Below are positions 17,681-25,999 of a stretch of DNA of 64,000 bases, one piece after another; position 1 is the stretch's first letter, and every line of letters begins with the position of its first letter. The position numbers and the translations under genes were made by a program. Source of the DNA: Gammaproteobacteria bacterium (GTDB lineage Bacteria; Pseudomonadota; Gammaproteobacteria; Steroidobacterales; Rariloculaceae); the NCBI GenBank assembly GCA_017577365.1, contig PKRJ01000001.1, positions 124,001-188,000 on the forward strand. The letters are read 5' to 3'. The notes below the pieces were generated by a model that worked only from the letters and a program-made list of their open reading frames with translations, was not told the origin of the DNA and made no database searches.

Positions 17681-17712
17681 TACCATATATGGTCCTAAAA
17701 TACCATTAGTGG
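17681..17712. promoter_or_regulatory. Tandem palindromic operator between flhD-like and flhC-like genes
   Basis: The 111-base divergent region is strikingly AT-rich for this genome. It holds a perfect 12-base palindrome ACCATATATGGT (17682-17693) and a second site CCATTAGTGG (17703-17712). Both fit TACCA-N4-TGG and both begin with TACCAT, at 17681 and 17701, exactly 20 bases apart, so two dimers could bind the same DNA face. Possible promoter elements overlap (TAAAAT at 17696-17701 on the plus strand), but I cannot fix a start site. An AGGAGGA ribosome-binding site for the flhC-like gene is at 17747-17753. Confidence 0.6.
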
Positions 17713-17763
17713 CAAAGTTAACCTAAGCTGGCATATCTGGATCATTAGGAGGAATAAGCAAAT

Positions 17764-18345
17764 ATGCGTGCCACGGACCTTCGCTACCGTGGAGAGAAGG
17801 CCAAGTTCGAGCTCGCATTGCGAATGATCGGGCACGAGGCGCGCACCGGCACGATCCGTTACTTCACCGGTCTCAGCGACGACCGCATCCGTAAGCTCTA
17901 TACCTCGTACTTCAAGTATGGAGATGCGCCCGTGCGGCGCCGTCGCGGCCGCTCGCCGACGCAAATCGGCCCGTTGATCAAGACTCCGCTTCGCGCGCTC
18001 GAATCCGGCGTCTTCGTGAACTTGCTTCTCGCGAACGGATTGCTCACTTCCGACCCCACGCAAGCTCCGAAGCTGCAGGGCAACATCGAGCTCGGACACA
18101 AGTTCTGCGAGTGCTACGAGACTTATTGCGCGCTCGTCCCGCGGGCGAACCTGTCGTTCGAATGGGGGTGGAACCTGCTGTTGAGCTTGAGGCGCGGCGA
18201 CGAGCTCGGCATCGAGCGCTGCGACAAGTGCTCGTTGGGCTACATCGTCGATCTGCTCGCCGTCCCGCATTCGGGCTGCCCGGCGTGCGCGACGTTCGCG
18301 CCGATCTCGAACCGCCGTAGCGCGAAGGAAGAAGTGCTCGCCTGA
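17764..18345 (+). CDS. FlhC-like transcriptional regulator
   Basis: 193 residues, the length of E. coli FlhC (192). The N-terminal helices (KFELALRMIGHEARTGTIRY, then LSDDRIRKLYTSYF) correspond to the FlhC DNA-binding region. The C-terminal zinc site is intact: Cys153 and Cys156 in CDKC, Cys172 and Cys175 in CPAC, with the same spacing class as the four FlhC cysteines. In enterobacteria FlhC joins FlhD to activate flagellar genes; here the FlhD-like gene is divergent rather than upstream in the same operon. A strong AGGAGGA ribosome-binding site sits 10 bases before the ATG. Confidence 0.82.
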   Translation: MRATDLRYRGEKAKFELALRMIGHEARTGTIRYFTGLSDDRIRKLYTSYFKYGDAPVRRRRGRSPTQIGPLIKTPLRALESGVFVNLLLANGLLTSDPTQAPKLQGNIELGHKFCECYETYCALVPRANLSFEWGWNLLLSLRRGDELGIERCDKCSLGYIVDLLAVPHSGCPACATFAPISNRRSAKEEVLA

Positions 18346-18485
18346 GCGCGTCGGCGTATCGCCAAGACTCCCGAGGCGGCGCAGAATGTCTGCATGCTCC
18401 GCTCGCATCGACCACTTCGCGAGCTTCGGTCGGCGACCGAAAGCGCCGCTCGACGCCTGTGCCATGGACCGCTGCGAGGCGCGCG

Positions 18486-19220
18486 ATGTGTCTGATCGCC
18501 GTGGCGTGGCGCGCGACCGCCCGGCGTCCGCTCATCGTCGCGGCGAACCGCGACGAATCGCACCAACGACCGACCCAGCCGGCCCACTGGTGGCCCGACG
18601 CGCCGCAGGTCCTCGCGGGGCGTGACGTCCTCGCGGGCGGCACATGGCTCGGCGTCGATGCCGCCGGCCGTTTCGCCGCGGTCACCAACCTTCGCGGCGC
18701 CAGGCCTCTCGTCGGAAAACGCTCGCGCGGCACGCTCGTCGCGGACTTTCTTCGCGGCGACGCCGATGCCGAGCGCTATGCCGCTACCGTCGCCTCCGAC
18801 GCGGACAGCTACGGCGCGTTCAATCTGCTCCTCTGCGACCGCGAGACGCTGTGGTTCGTCGGCACCGGCTCGGCGCCGCGCGCGCTGCCGGCCGGCGTGC
18901 ACGCGCTGAGCAACGTCGAGCCCGGCGTCGACTGGCCGAAGGTCAGAACGGCGCGCGAGCGGCTCGCGTCTATCGTCGAGTCCGCGCAGCCCGAGGACGC
19001 GATCTTCGAGTTCCTCGCGGAGCGGTCGCCGCCCGTCGACGGCTACGACGACCGCCAGATCTCGCCGTTCCAGCTCGATCCGAGCTGGGGAACGCGCAGC
19101 TCCACGCTCGTCATCGCGGATTCCGTGGGACACATCCGCTTCGTCGAGCGGAGCTTCGACGCGGCGGGCACACGAATCGGCGAGGTACGCCACGAGTTCA
19201 CGGCATCGCCGCGCGCATAA
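18486..19220 (+). CDS. NRDE/TANGO2 family protein
   Basis: 244 residues. The family signature is complete: Cys2 directly after the initiator (MCLIAVAWR), the motif AANRDESHQRPT and GGTWLGVDAAGRFAAVTNLR. NRDE/TANGO2 proteins are conserved from bacteria to man; the eukaryotic members have been linked to haem trafficking and acyl-CoA metabolism, but the bacterial role is unsettled. The fold suggests an N-terminal-nucleophile-like protein. The start at 18486 is fixed by the conserved M-C N-terminus. It is convergent with the carboxylesterase gene, 33 bases away. Confidence 0.9.
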   Translation: MCLIAVAWRATARRPLIVAANRDESHQRPTQPAHWWPDAPQVLAGRDVLAGGTWLGVDAAGRFAAVTNLRGARPLVGKRSRGTLVADFLRGDADAERYAATVASDADSYGAFNLLLCDRETLWFVGTGSAPRALPAGVHALSNVEPGVDWPKVRTARERLASIVESAQPEDAIFEFLAERSPPVDGYDDRQISPFQLDPSWGTRSSTLVIADSVGHIRFVERSFDAAGTRIGEVRHEFTASPRA

Positions 19221-19253
19221 CGGGCGCGGACCGCGCGGAGCCGCCGAGAGACG

Positions 19254-19916
19254 CTAGGCGTGGCCGCGCGCCCGAAGCCACGCGGCGATATCCCGGACCT
19301 CGTCGAGGCAGACGGTGTGCGCCATCGGATAGACGCGCCAGTCGACGGCGTAGCCTTCGGCCGTAAGCCGCCGCACGCTCTCCTCCGCCATCGAGATCGG
19401 AATCACGTTGTCCGCGTCGCCGTGCGCGACGAAGATCGGCAGCGCCGCGTTCGCCGCGCTCCTCTCCGCCGGAAGCGAGTCCGCGAGCGGCAGAAAAGAC
19501 GACAGCGCGATCACGCCCGAGAGCGGCCGCGGCTCGCGAAGCGCCGCGTGCAACGCGATCGCGCCGCCCTGCGAGAATCCGGCGAGCGTGATGCGCTCGC
19601 TCGGCACGCCCCGCTCGACCTCGGCGTCGATCAGCCGCGACACCGCCGCGGCGCTTTCCCGGATCCCGCGCTCGTCCTGCGGCGCGCTCGCGCCGAAGCC
19701 GACGATATCGAACCAACCGCGCATCAACAGGCCGCCGTTGATCGTGATCGGCCGCACCGGCGCATGCGGGAAGACGAAGCGGGTACGAGAGAGCCCGAGC
19801 TCAGCGGCGATCGGCTCGAAGTCGTGGCCGTCCGCACCGAGGCCGTGCAGCCAGATCACGGTCGACTCGGCCTGCGTCGGGCCGCGCTCGATCGTCTCGA
19901 GAACCGTCGAATTCAT
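19254..19916 (-). CDS. Carboxylesterase, phospholipase/carboxylesterase family
   Basis: 220 residues, an alpha/beta-hydrolase of the EstB/acyl-protein-thioesterase type that cleaves short-chain esters. It has LHGLGADGHDF (oxyanion region), the nucleophile elbow GFSQGG, the acid in AHGDADNVIP and the catalytic His in MAHTVCLDE. The segment PHAPVRPITINGG is typical of the group. The start at 19916 (MNSTVLETIERG) fits the family; the open frame upstream runs through the argR promoter and is not coding. Confidence 0.9.
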   Translation of the reverse strand: MNSTVLETIERGPTQAESTVIWLHGLGADGHDFEPIAAELGLSRTRFVFPHAPVRPITINGGLLMRGWFDIVGFGASAPQDERGIRESAAAVSRLIDAEVERGVPSERITLAGFSQGGAIALHAALREPRPLSGVIALSSFLPLADSLPAERSAANAALPIFVAHGDADNVIPISMAEESVRRLTAEGYAVDWRVYPMAHTVCLDEVRDIAAWLRARGHA

Positions 19917-19972
19917 ATTCGGACTCCTCGCCTCCCGGTTTCGCGTCGTTCGAGGTCGCAAACGCGCGGGTC

Positions 19973-20017
19973 TTGCACGTTTGCACATATCGGGTATTAT
20001 ATGCGCAATTTTATTCA
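19973..20017 (+). promoter_or_regulatory. argR promoter with ARG-box-like operator
   Basis: TTGCAC (19973-19978), a 16-base spacer and TATTAT (19995-20000) form a good sigma-70 promoter, with a start expected near 20007. A direct repeat of TTGCAC[G/A]T covers the -35 region (19973-19988). Overlapping the expected start, AATTTTATTCA (20007-20017) supplies the AT core and a perfect right half-site ATTCA of an ARG box; the left half is degenerate (CGCAA instead of TGAAT). ArgR self-repression here would control the operon behind it. Confidence 0.6.
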
Positions 20018-20029
20018 GCCCCGTTCCTC

Positions 20030-20494
20030 ATGCCGAGCGCCTCCACGCAGCAACACGAGCGCAGACGCGCGATCGTCCGCTTGCTCGAAGCGCATCAGAT
20101 CACGCGTCAGGCGGAGCTGGTCGCGTTGCTTCGGGAAGAAGGGTTCGTCGCGACGCAGTCGAGCGTGAGCCGCGATCTGAAGGAGCTCGGCGCGGCGAAG
20201 CTGAAGAACGGCTACAGGCTGCCCGAACGGATGCTGGACGGCAACGGCGAGCTGCTCGAGAGCGTCGCCGAGTTCGTCCGCGACATCCGCACGGCCGGCC
20301 CGAACTTGCTCGTGGTCCGAACGGCGACGGGCGCGGCGCAGCGCGTCGCGGTCACGCTCGACCGGATCGATTGGCCGGAGATCGTCGGCACGCTCTCCGG
20401 GGATGACACGATTTTCGTCGCGACGGCGAACTCCACCGAGCAGCGCAGGCTGCGGATTCGCTTGCGGCAGCACTGGAAAAAGGGATTGAGATGA
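20030..20494 (+). CDS. argR: Arginine repressor ArgR
   Basis: 154 residues. The winged helix-turn-helix (about 8-70) contains RRRAIVRLLEAHQITRQAEL and the recognition segment ATQSSVSRDLKELGAAKL. The C-terminal hexamerisation/arginine-binding domain (about 80-150) includes GPNLLVVRTATGAAQRVAV and the acidic GDDTIFVAT. With arginine, ArgR binds ARG boxes and represses biosynthesis. It is the first gene of the arg cluster, overlapping argG by four bases (ATGA), so it is co-transcribed with its targets. The ATG at 20030 directly precedes the family N-terminus. Confidence 0.92.
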   Translation: MPSASTQQHERRRAIVRLLEAHQITRQAELVALLREEGFVATQSSVSRDLKELGAAKLKNGYRLPERMLDGNGELLESVAEFVRDIRTAGPNLLVVRTATGAAQRVAVTLDRIDWPEIVGTLSGDDTIFVATANSTEQRRLRIRLRQHWKKGLR

Positions 20495-21720
20495 CGGATT
20501 CCGCGCGCGAGCCGACCGTGGCTGCCGATAACCCCATCGTTCTCGCCTTCTCCGGCGGGCTCGACACGTCGTTCTGCGTGCCGTGGCTGAAGGAAACCTA
20601 CGGCCGTCCGGTCGTCACCGCGACCGTGAACACCGGCGGGCTCGATGCCGACGCCGCCGCGGCGCTCGAGCGACGCGCGCTCGCGCTCGGCGCGGCGCAG
20701 CACGTGATGATCGACGCGCGCGACGAATTCTTCGATCGCGTGCTGAAATACCTGATCATGGGCAACGTGCGCCGCGGCAATCTCTATCCGCTCTGCGTCG
20801 GCGCCGAGCGCGGCGTGCAGGCGCGCCACCTCGCCCAGATCGCGAAATCGCTCGGCGCGACGACGGTTGCGCACGGCTGCACGGCCGCGGGCAACGACCA
20901 GGTTCGCTTCGAGATCATCCTGAAGACGCTTGCGCCGGAGCTCGAGGTGCTCGCGCCCGTGCGCGACCACTCGTGGCAGCGCGCCGACCAGGTCAGGTAT
21001 CTCGAGGAGCGCGGTCTGCCGGTGCCGGCGAAAGGATCGGCGTATTCGATCAATCGCGGGCTCTGGGGCGTGACGATCGGCGGCACCGAGACGCTCGACT
21101 CGAAGGACTCCATCCCCGAGTCCGCGTGGGTGCTCTCGTCCGGCGCGTTCGACGAGGCCGAGGAGCCGGTCGAGATCGAGATCGGCTTCGAGCGCGGCGT
21201 GCCGGTATCGGTCGACGGCGAGCGGCTCGCGCCGGTCGCGCTGATCGAGAAGCTCGAGGCGATCGGAGCGTCGTACGCGATCGGCCGCGGCATCCATTTG
21301 GGCGACACGATCCTCGGCACGAAGGGCCGCGTCGCGTTCGAGGCGCCGGCCGCGGAGATCCTGCTGACCGCGCACCGCGAGCTCGAGAAGCTGACGCTGA
21401 CGGGCCTGCAGATGCGTATCAAGGAGCCGCTCGCGCAGACCTACGGCGATCTCGTCCACGAAGGCAAGCAGCTCGATCCCGCGGCGCGGGATATCGAAGC
21501 CCTGCTCGAGTCGTCGCAGGCGCGCGTGACCGGCACGGTACGCTGCCTGCTTCGCCCGGGCAGCGTATTCATCGTCGGCGTGCAGTCGCCGCATTCGCTG
21601 ATGGCGGCGAGCCGCGGCAAGTACGGCGAGTCGGCAGGCGAATGGACGCCAGCCGACGCGGTCGGCTTCTCACGCATCCTGGCGCTGCCCGGAATGCTGC
21701 ACACGCGAGCCGGAGGATGA
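20491..21720 (+). CDS. argG: Argininosuccinate synthase
   Basis: 409 residues. It joins citrulline and aspartate with ATP. The N-type ATP pyrophosphatase motif is LAFSGGLDTS near residue 20; VNTGG, TVAHGCTAAGNDQVRFE and the SIPESAWVLSS region supply substrate contacts. By eye it resembles the ArgG found in Bacteroidetes and Xanthomonadales arg clusters (SFCVPWLKE, LIMGNVRRGNLYPLC) more than E. coli ArgG. Translation is coupled to argR by a four-base overlap. Confidence 0.93.
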   Translation: MTDSAREPTVAADNPIVLAFSGGLDTSFCVPWLKETYGRPVVTATVNTGGLDADAAAALERRALALGAAQHVMIDARDEFFDRVLKYLIMGNVRRGNLYPLCVGAERGVQARHLAQIAKSLGATTVAHGCTAAGNDQVRFEIILKTLAPELEVLAPVRDHSWQRADQVRYLEERGLPVPAKGSAYSINRGLWGVTIGGTETLDSKDSIPESAWVLSSGAFDEAEEPVEIEIGFERGVPVSVDGERLAPVALIEKLEAIGASYAIGRGIHLGDTILGTKGRVAFEAPAAEILLTAHRELEKLTLTGLQMRIKEPLAQTYGDLVHEGKQLDPAARDIEALLESSQARVTGTVRCLLRPGSVFIVGVQSPHSLMAASRGKYGESAGEWTPADAVGFSRILALPGMLHTRAGG

Positions 21721-21725
21721 CGCTC

Positions 21726-22799
21726 ATGCGGTCCATAGTCGTCGACAAGATCGCGTCGGTCGCCTTGGGGTGCGACCTCGCGCGCGAGATCCGCATCGAC
21801 TCGAAGATCCCTTGCGAGGAAGGCGTGCTGATCGCCGTCGAGGTGCTGAACTCGAAATCGAGCTACAACGTGCTCGAGCTGACCAGCGGCCGCATGGCGC
21901 AAGTGAAGCGCGGCGACGTGATCGTCGGCGCGCTGGGGCACCGTAAGGCGCTTTTCGGCTACTCGGGCCATCTGCCGCAGAAGCTCGAGCCCGGCGACGT
22001 CGTGCAGCTGCTCAATCTCGGCGGCGTGCTCGGCGTCTGCGACTCGATCAACCCGACGCACGGCGCGCCGTTCGACTGCCGCGTGCTCGGCGTCGTGCTC
22101 GATTTCCCGTATCTCGGGCAGCGCGTCGGCGTGCCGGCGCGCGTCGGGCAGCGCAAGCTGAATCCGGACGCGCCGTTCTCGGCGCGCGGCGTCCCGGTCG
22201 TCGCGCTCGCCGGCACCTGCATGAATTCCGGCAAGACCGCGGCGGCGGCCGCGATCGTGAGCCGCTTCCGGCACCACGGGCTCGTCGTCGACGCGTTCAA
22301 GGCGACGGGCGTGGCGCTTCGGCGCGACATCCTCGCGATGCAGGACGCGGGCGCGCGCAACACGTCGATCTTCACGGATCTCGGCATCGTCTGCACGACG
22401 TCGCAGAACGCGCCCGCGATCACGCGCAATCTGCTGTCGCAGCTCGCGCAGCAACGACCGGACGTGATCGTCTTCGAGCTCGGTGACGGGCTCCTCGGCG
22501 CGTACGGCGTCGAGGCGATCTTGCGCGATCCCGAGATTCGCAAGGCGCTGACGGCGGTCGTGCTGAGCGCGAACGATCCGGTCGCAGCGTGGGGCGGCGT
22601 GAAGCTGCTGCGCGAGGAGTTCGAGATCGAGCCGACGGTCGTGACGGGACCCGCGACGGACAATCAGGTCGGCATCGACATCGTCGAGCAACGCTGCGGC
22701 GTCCCGGCGATCAACGCGATGGCGAACGGGGCCGAGCTCGGCGATCTGTTGCTGTCGCGGATCGGCCTCGGCGAACGCATTGCAAGGGCCGCGTCGTGA
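21726..22799 (+). CDS. Uncharacterised P-loop NTPase inside the arginine operon
   Basis: 357 residues, not recognised as an arginine enzyme. The N-terminal part (about 1-150) is beta-rich with KRGDVIVGALGHRKALFGYS and GDVVQLLNLGGVLGVC. From about 155 a P-loop domain begins: Walker A AGTCMNSGKTAAAAA (about 162-176) and a Walker B-like VIVFELGDGLLG (about 248-259). The domain recalls dethiobiotin-synthetase/CobQ-like and DUF1611-like proteins, but that is a fold-level impression. GGAGG at 21712-21716 lies nine bases before the ATG at 21726, which decides the start over an overlapping ATG at 21717. It overlaps argC by four bases. A role in arginine metabolism is inferred from position only. Confidence 0.8.
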   Translation: MRSIVVDKIASVALGCDLAREIRIDSKIPCEEGVLIAVEVLNSKSSYNVLELTSGRMAQVKRGDVIVGALGHRKALFGYSGHLPQKLEPGDVVQLLNLGGVLGVCDSINPTHGAPFDCRVLGVVLDFPYLGQRVGVPARVGQRKLNPDAPFSARGVPVVALAGTCMNSGKTAAAAAIVSRFRHHGLVVDAFKATGVALRRDILAMQDAGARNTSIFTDLGIVCTTSQNAPAITRNLLSQLAQQRPDVIVFELGDGLLGAYGVEAILRDPEIRKALTAVVLSANDPVAAWGGVKLLREEFEIEPTVVTGPATDNQVGIDIVEQRCGVPAINAMANGAELGDLLLSRIGLGERIARAAS

Positions 22800-23851
22800 G
22801 CGCGCCGGTCCTCGTTCTCGGCGGAACCGGCTACGTCGCCGGCGAGCTGCTGCGTCTCGTCGCGCAGCATCCGGAGCTCACGCTTCGCGGCGTGATCTCG
22901 ACGAGCCAGGTTGGCGAGCCGCTCGCCGCGGCATTCCCGCATCTCGCCGCGTGCTATCCCGACGAGCGCTTCGTCTCGCTCGAAGCCGCCGTCGAGCGCC
23001 TCGGCGACGCGGAGCATTGGGTCTTGCTCTCCGCCGCGCCGCACGGCGCGTCGGCGGAAGTCATCGCGCGCATTCTCGATGCCGCCGACACGGCCGGCGT
23101 ACGCATCACGGCGGTCGACACGTCCGCAGATTTCCGCTTCGCGGATCCGGAAGCCTACGCGAAGGTCTACGGCCATCCGCACGGGGCGCCGGCTCGGTTG
23201 CCCGAGTTCACTTGCGCGCTGCCCGAGCACGTGAAGTCCATCGAGACGCCGCACGCGGCCCATCCCGGCTGCTTCGCGACGTCGATGCTGCTCGGCATCG
23301 TGCCGCTCGTCGCGGCCGATCTGGTCGAGCCCGAGATCTCGGTGAGCGCGATCACCGGCAGCACGGGCGCGGGCCGCACGCCGAAGGACACGACGCATCA
23401 TCCGATGCGCCACAACAACCTGTTCGGCTATCAGGCGCTCAAGCACCGGCACGCGCCCGAGGTCCGCGCGCTCGTCGAGGCCGCAACCGGCCGCTCGATT
23501 CGTTTGAGCTTCGTGCCGCATTCGGGCCCGTTCGCGCGCGGCATCTATGCGACGATCTTCGCGCGGCTCAAGGCCGGAGCGAGAACGTCCGACGCCCTCG
23601 ACGCACTGAATGCTTTCTACCGCGACGCGCCGTTCGTCGGCGTGCAAGCCGAGCCGCCGCGGATGAAAGACATCGTCGCGACGAACTTCGCGACGCTTTC
23701 CCTGGCCGCGGACGGCGACGTGATCGTCGTGCACTCCGCGATCGACAATCTGATCAAGGGCGCTGCGGGAGGCAGCATACAATGGGTGAATCGACTGCTC
23801 GGGTGGCCGGAGACTTCGGGTCTCACGGCCCCGGCGCCGGGGTGGCTCTGA
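22796..23851 (+). CDS. argC: N-acetyl-gamma-glutamyl-phosphate reductase
   Basis: 351 residues. It reduces N-acetylglutamyl phosphate to the semialdehyde with NADPH. The N-terminal Rossmann motif is LVLGGTGYVAGELLRL; the catalytic cysteine is Cys159 in HPGCFATSM; GSTGAGRTPKDTTHH and the His in SFVPHSGPFARGI complete the active site. It starts with GTG at 22796, overlapping the P-loop gene (GTGA), and its stop overlaps the argD start by one base. Confidence 0.94.
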   Translation: MSAPVLVLGGTGYVAGELLRLVAQHPELTLRGVISTSQVGEPLAAAFPHLAACYPDERFVSLEAAVERLGDAEHWVLLSAAPHGASAEVIARILDAADTAGVRITAVDTSADFRFADPEAYAKVYGHPHGAPARLPEFTCALPEHVKSIETPHAAHPGCFATSMLLGIVPLVAADLVEPEISVSAITGSTGAGRTPKDTTHHPMRHNNLFGYQALKHRHAPEVRALVEAATGRSIRLSFVPHSGPFARGIYATIFARLKAGARTSDALDALNAFYRDAPFVGVQAEPPRMKDIVATNFATLSLAADGDVIVVHSAIDNLIKGAAGGSIQWVNRLLGWPETSGLTAPAPGWL

Positions 23852-25008
23852 TGTCCTCCGGAGCTCGGGGCGCGCATCTCGACGAGGTCTATCCGACCCT
23901 GCCGTTCAAACCGGTGAAGGGCCGGGGCGTCTGGCTCGAGGACGAGCACGGCCGCAAAGTTCTCGACTTCTACGGCGGGCACGCGGTCGCGGCGCTCGGC
24001 TACGGGCATCCGCGGTTGTCCGAGGCGATTTGCCGTCAGGCGGAGACGCTGCACTTTCAAAGCAACGTGCTCCCGCTCGCGGTGCGCGACGAGGCGGCGG
24101 AGAAGCTCGCGGCGTTCGCGCCGTCGGGCCTCGATCGCGTGTTCTTCGTGAATTCCGGCGCCGAGGCGAACGAGAATGCGCTGCGGCTCGCGCTCACGGT
24201 CACGGGCCGCTCCAAGATCGTCGCCGTCGAGCACGGCTTCCACGGCCGCACGGCCGCCGCCGGCGCGGCAACCTGGGGAGCGAAAAAGTGGTACGGCTTC
24301 CCGCGCACGCCGTTCGACGTGGTGTTCGTGCCGCGTAACGACGTCGCCGCGATGCACGCCGCCGTCGACGACAAGACCGCCGCCGTGATCGTCGAGCCGG
24401 TGCAGGGGCTCGCCGGCGCCTTCGATCTCGCGACGGATTTCCTGCGCGCGGCGCGGCAAGCGTGCGATCGGAACGATGCGCTGCTGATTCTCGACGAGGT
24501 GCAGAGCGGCATCGGCCGGCTCGGCGCGCCGTTCGGCGCGGACCTGTATCGCGTGCAGCCCGATATCCTCACGACGGCGAAGGGCGTGGCCGGCGGCTTC
24601 CCGTGCGGCGCGGTCCTGATGACGCCGACGATCGCGTCGCAGCTCTCGCCGGGACAGCTCGGCACGACCTTCGGCGGCGGACCGCTCGCGTGCGCGGCGG
24701 TCGTCGCCACGATCGAGACGATCGAGCAGGAACGGCTGATCGACAACGTCCGAGAGCTGTCCGCGCTCATCCGCGAGACCTGCGTCGTCGGCCCGGTGCA
24801 CGGCGTGCAGGGACAAGGCTTCCTGCTCGGACTGAAGACGACGCCCCCCGCGGCGAAAGTCCGCGACGCGCTGCTCGAGCGGAACATCCTGGTCGGCACG
24901 AGCACGGATCCGCACGTCGTCAGGCTCTTGCCGCCGCTCATTCTCGAGCGGCAGCACGTCGAGCTGCTCGCTTCCGCGCTCGAGGAGATCGGCAATGCAG
25001 CGCTTTAA
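23851..25008 (+). CDS. argD: Acetylornithine aminotransferase
   Basis: 385 residues, a class III PLP aminotransferase converting N-acetylglutamate semialdehyde to N-acetylornithine. It has GGHAVAALGYGHPRL, the phosphate-binding NSGAEANENALRLA, the Asp of LILDEVQSGIGR that holds the PLP ring, and the Schiff-base Lys in TTAKGVAGGFPCGA. It is slightly shorter than E. coli ArgD (406). The ATG at 23851 shares one base with the argC stop, and the 3' end overlaps argF' by 14 bases. Confidence 0.93.
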   Translation: MSSGARGAHLDEVYPTLPFKPVKGRGVWLEDEHGRKVLDFYGGHAVAALGYGHPRLSEAICRQAETLHFQSNVLPLAVRDEAAEKLAAFAPSGLDRVFFVNSGAEANENALRLALTVTGRSKIVAVEHGFHGRTAAAGAATWGAKKWYGFPRTPFDVVFVPRNDVAAMHAAVDDKTAAVIVEPVQGLAGAFDLATDFLRAARQACDRNDALLILDEVQSGIGRLGAPFGADLYRVQPDILTTAKGVAGGFPCGAVLMTPTIASQLSPGQLGTTFGGGPLACAAVVATIETIEQERLIDNVRELSALIRETCVVGPVHGVQGQGFLLGLKTTPPAAKVRDALLERNILVGTSTDPHVVRLLPPLILERQHVELLASALEEIGNAAL

Positions 25009-25999
25009 CGATCTCGCCGACTTCTCGAGCGAAGAGATCCGCGGGCTGATCGACCTCGCGCGCCGCCTCGAGCGACAGCCCGAGCCGCGCGCGCTCGAGG
25101 GCAAGGTGCTGTCGCTCCTGTTCCTGAGCCCGTCGCTGCGCACGCTCACGTCGTTCCAGGCGGCGATGATCCGCCTGGGCGGCGGTGCGTTCGTCGTCTC
25201 GCCGGAGATGTCGATCCACGGCCTCGAGTCGCGCAGCGGCATCGTCATGGACGGCGCCGCCGCGGAGCATATTCGCGAGGCCGTGCCGGTGATCGCGTCG
25301 TACGGCGACGCGATCGGCATCCGCGCGTTCGCGAAGCGCGAGAACCTGCAAGCCGATCTCGACGATCGCGAGTTCAACGAGATCGCCTCGCTCGTCGGCG
25401 ACAAGCCGCTGATCAACATGGAATCGGCCATCAACCATCCGTGCCAGAGCCTCGCGGACTGGAAGACGCTGGACGATTTCGAGATCCCGGCGAACGGCGG
25501 ACGCTTCGTGCTGTCGTGGGCGTACCACCCGAAGCCGTTGCCGCTCGCGGTGCCGGCCGCGACGGTGCACATGGCGGCGATGCGCGGCATGGACGTCGTC
25601 GTGCTCAGGCCCGAGGGCTTCGAGCTGCCGCCCGCGATCATGGGCAAGGCGCGCGCCGCGGCGGAGGCGTCCGGCGGCCGCGTCATCGAAACCACGGATC
25701 GGCGCGAGGCGATGGAAGGCGCGCACGTGATCTACGCGAAGTCGTGGTCGTCGACGCGCTATTACACGGACCGTGCCGGCGACAAGGCGCTTCGGGAGCA
25801 GCTCGTCGACTGGTGCGTCGACGAGCCGTGGTTCGAGAACGCGCGGCCCGACTGCCGGTTCATGCACTGCTTGCCCGTCCGCCGCGGCGTCGTCGTCGCG
25901 GACCGCATCCTTGACGGCCCGCGCAGCATCGTCATTCGCGAGGCGCACAACAGGATGCTCGTGCAGATGGCCGTGCTCTACCGCATGCTCAAGGGATGA
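24995..25999 (+). CDS. argF': N-acetylornithine (or N-succinylornithine) carbamoyltransferase
   Basis: 334 residues. The carbamoyl-phosphate loop reads FLSPSLRTLTSFQ rather than the STRTR of ordinary ornithine transcarbamylase, and NHPCQSLADW plus HCLPVRRGVVV replace the HPxQxLxD/HCLP context. These features mark the acetyl/succinyl-ornithine transcarbamylases of Xanthomonadales and Bacteroidetes. Acetyl versus succinyl preference depends on a loop residue (Glu92 in the Xanthomonas enzyme, Pro90 in Bacteroides); the loop here (GAAAEHIREA) has no proline, favouring acetylornithine, but I cannot align it securely. The pathway then needs an N-acetylcitrulline deacetylase, which is absent from this window. 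Confidence 0.87.
   Translation: MQRFNDLADFSSEEIRGLIDLARRLERQPEPRALEGKVLSLLFLSPSLRTLTSFQAAMIRLGGGAFVVSPEMSIHGLESRSGIVMDGAAAEHIREAVPVIASYGDAIGIRAFAKRENLQADLDDREFNEIASLVGDKPLINMESAINHPCQSLADWKTLDDFEIPANGGRFVLSWAYHPKPLPLAVPAATVHMAAMRGMDVVVLRPEGFELPPAIMGKARAAAEASGGRVIETTDRREAMEGAHVIYAKSWSSTRYYTDRAGDKALREQLVDWCVDEPWFENARPDCRFMHCLPVRRGVVVADRILDGPRSIVIREAHNRMLVQMAVLYRMLKG

Noticed and set aside
17761..17763. Transposon or phage origin for the AT-rich flhD/flhC-like region
   Set aside because: The AT-richness is confined to the 111-base promoter region. Both flanking genes have the codon pattern of their neighbours and there is no target duplication or integrase.
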